Below the pieces are notes generated by a model. It searched no databases. It saw only the letters and a program-made list of their open reading frames with translations, and had not been told where the DNA came from. From Chroococcidiopsidaceae cyanobacterium CP_BM_RX_35 (GTDB lineage: Bacteria; Cyanobacteriota; Cyanobacteriia; Cyanobacteriales; Chroococcidiopsidaceae): a DNA stretch of 5,781 nucleotides. This document shows, piece by piece, positions 4,727 through 5,781 of this stretch. A program made the translations under genes and the position numbers. The stretch spans positions 1 through 5,781 of the forward strand of contig JAFAVL010000040.1 of assembly GCA_019242465.1 (NCBI GenBank). Reading direction: 5' to 3'. Position 1 is the first letter of the stretch, and each line of letters starts with the position of its first letter.

Positions 4727-5608
4727 CTAACTGGGCAACTCCTCAACACCGCTGATATTTTCCAACACCAACTCAGGACAGGTGCGCCTAATTAAACCTG
4801 TAAGCACTGTGCCAGGACCAATTTCTACTACCCGCTCAATACCTTCTTGTTTCAATCGTTGGGAAGTCTCTCGCCACCGCACTGAACCAGTAATCTGACG
4901 GCTGAGGCGTGCCTTTAAAAGTGCCCCATCAGTTGCAGGGATTGGTTCTGTATTAGAAAGAACTGGCACCTGAGCTGTCTGAAACTGCACTGACTCCAGT
5001 AATTCCTGGAACTGGGCAGCGGCGGCTGCCATGTACGGAGAGTGAAACGCGCCTGATACATTCAAACGGATAGCACGTTTGGCTGTTACTTGGGATAGCA
5101 TAGCCTCCACAGCAGCCGGAGTGCCAGAGATTACAACCTGAGCTGGGCTGTTATCATTAGCTAGCACCACATCAGGAGTCTGTTGGATTTGTGTTTGCAA
5201 CTGGTCGCGATCAAAACCAATTAAAGCCGCCATCATCCCACCAGCAGCGCTATCCATCAATTCTGCCCGTCGCTTAATCAGGCGTAATCCAGATTGCCAG
5301 TCAAAAACTCCAGCCACATAAAGCGCAGCATATTCTCCCAAGCTATGACCAGCAACCAATTCAGGCTGCTCCCCCCGTTGCCGCACGAGATCTGCCAGAA
5401 TGCTTTCCACAACATACATACTAGGCTGGGTATAGAGCGTGCGCGACACCAGCTCTGTCTCATCTTGGCAAACATCCGACACAGACCAGCCCAAAATTTC
5501 CTCAGCCTGTTCAAACTTTTCCTGAGCATAGCTCAGCTCCAACAAATCCACTCCCATGCCAACAAACTGAGAACCCTGCCCCGGAAATACCCAAGCCGTC
5601 CTACTCAT
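4727..5608 (-). CDS. fabD: Malonyl-CoA:ACP transacylase
   Basis: This 293-residue cytoplasmic enzyme moves malonyl from coenzyme A to acyl carrier protein, supplying the extender for type II fatty acid synthesis. It shows the N-terminal FPGQGSQ (8-14), with Gln11 expected in the oxyanion hole. The nucleophile motif GHSLGE (87-92) carries Ser89, a conserved Arg sits near KRRAELM (about 114) to bind the malonyl carboxylate, and GAFHSP (186-191) carries catalytic His189. EIGPGTVLTGL (262-272) is the usual C-terminal block. Length is normal; E. coli FabD is about 309. The ATG at 5606-5608 is preceded by AGGGAG at six bases, part of a tandem 8-bp repeat. It is 40 bp downstream of fabH and probably co-transcribed with it. 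All catalytic residues are present, so it should be active. Confidence 0.96.
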   Translation of the reverse strand: MSRTAWVFPGQGSQFVGMGVDLLELSYAQEKFEQAEEILGWSVSDVCQDETELVSRTLYTQPSMYVVESILADLVRQRGEQPELVAGHSLGEYAALYVAGVFDWQSGLRLIKRRAELMDSAAGGMMAALIGFDRDQLQTQIQQTPDVVLANDNSPAQVVISGTPAAVEAMLSQVTAKRAIRLNVSGAFHSPYMAAAAAQFQELLESVQFQTAQVPVLSNTEPIPATDGALLKARLSRQITGSVRWRETSQRLKQEGIERVVEIGPGTVLTGLIRRTCPELVLENISGVEELPS

Positions 5609-5612
5609 AATC

Positions 5613-5636
5613 TACTCCCTTACTCCCCTACTCCCT
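5613..5636 (-). repeat. Three tandem 8-bp repeats carrying the fabD ribosome binding site
   Basis: On the plus strand TACTCCCT, TACTCCCC and TACTCCCT stand head to tail. On the coding strand each unit gives a purine-rich GGGAGTA-like block. The unit nearest fabD places AGGGAG six bases before the ATG, an excellent Shine-Dalgarno, with two spare copies further upstream. The array resembles the short tandem repeats common in filamentous cyanobacterial spacers. It fills most of the 40-bp fabH-fabD gap, next to a CTGCGCGCAG palindrome at 5635-5644. Confidence 0.75.
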
Positions 5637-5648
5637 GCGCGCAGCGCT

Positions 5649-5781
5649 TCACCTTCCCCACTGAAAAATAGCAGCTCCCCAGGTCAGACCAGCACCGAAG
5701 CCGGAGGCAGCAATAATATCATCTGATTGAATCCGACCTTGCCGCACAGCTTCATCAAGGGCGAGGGGGATGGAAGCAGCA
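5649..5781 (-). CDS. fabH: 3-oxoacyl-ACP synthase III, C-terminal part
   Basis: The last 43 codons of fabH enter from the right edge and end at TGA (5649-5651). FabH condenses acetyl-CoA with malonyl-ACP to start fatty acid synthesis in the cytoplasm. The visible end reads [15 protein letters not shown], then [18 protein letters not shown], finishing [17 protein letters not shown] is the tail of the family's [11 protein letters not shown] block, so the catalytic Asn lies just outside the window; Cys and His are also beyond the edge. [10 protein letters not shown] is the typical C-terminal glycine-rich strand of KASIII enzymes. The gene precedes fabD, which makes the malonyl-ACP that FabH uses, and the two are very likely in one transcript. 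Confidence 0.93.
   Translation of the reverse strand, partial: AASIPLALDEAVRQGRIQSDDIIAASGFGAGLTWGAAIFQWGR

Noticed and set aside
5294..5671. 125-codon plus-strand frame over fabD and the fabH end.
   Set aside because: It is antisense to two clear fatty acid synthesis genes and its sequence resembles no known protein.

Overview
The window is a piece of a cyanobacterial chromosome. The evidence is three exact GCGATCGC (HIP1) octamers, a fabH-fabD-plsC lipid gene cluster with cyanobacterium-like proteins, a DUF2288 gene, and moderate GC content with AT-rich spacers. The genus cannot be fixed from sequence alone.

Left part (1-778): decayed mobile and accessory DNA. A minus-strand gene enters from the left edge; only its first 23 codons are visible and it may be a transposase. 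It abuts the C-terminal remnant of a VapC-type PIN-domain toxin (about 124-357) whose N-terminal half is gone. Next is a 244-bp element (476-719) with 17-bp terminal inverted repeats that match at 16 of 17 positions and look like IS6-family ends. Inside it is a wrecked transposase reading: the N-terminus with a Trp-to-stop change and a frameshift, apparently joined directly to a C-terminus. It is best read as an internally deleted IS6-family element (MITE-like).

Middle (779-3559): a complete minus-strand gamma-glutamyltranspeptidase with a signal peptide and every catalytic residue. A 495-bp AT-rich divergent spacer follows, with one perfect hairpin palindrome. Then comes a plus-strand YdcF/SanA-like DUF218 protein with one N-terminal membrane anchor.

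Right part (3577-5781): a minus-strand run transcribed in the order fabH (3' end only), fabD, plsC, DUF2288. FabD loads malonyl groups onto acyl carrier protein, FabH makes the first condensation of fatty acid synthesis, and PlsC puts the second acyl chain on lysophosphatidic acid, so the run links fatty acid synthesis to membrane lipid assembly. The fabH-fabD gap (40 bp) and plsC-DUF2288 gap (31 bp) suit co-transcription. The 183-bp fabD-plsC gap could hold a separate promoter and carries a terminator-like structure on the opposite strand.

I found no CRISPR array, rRNA or tRNA, and no convincing new multi-gene system. The most informative non-standard features are the IS6-derived miniature element, the truncated toxin next to a possible transposon end, the Glu-to-Gln change in PlsC motif III, and the tandem 8-bp repeats that supply the fabD ribosome binding site.
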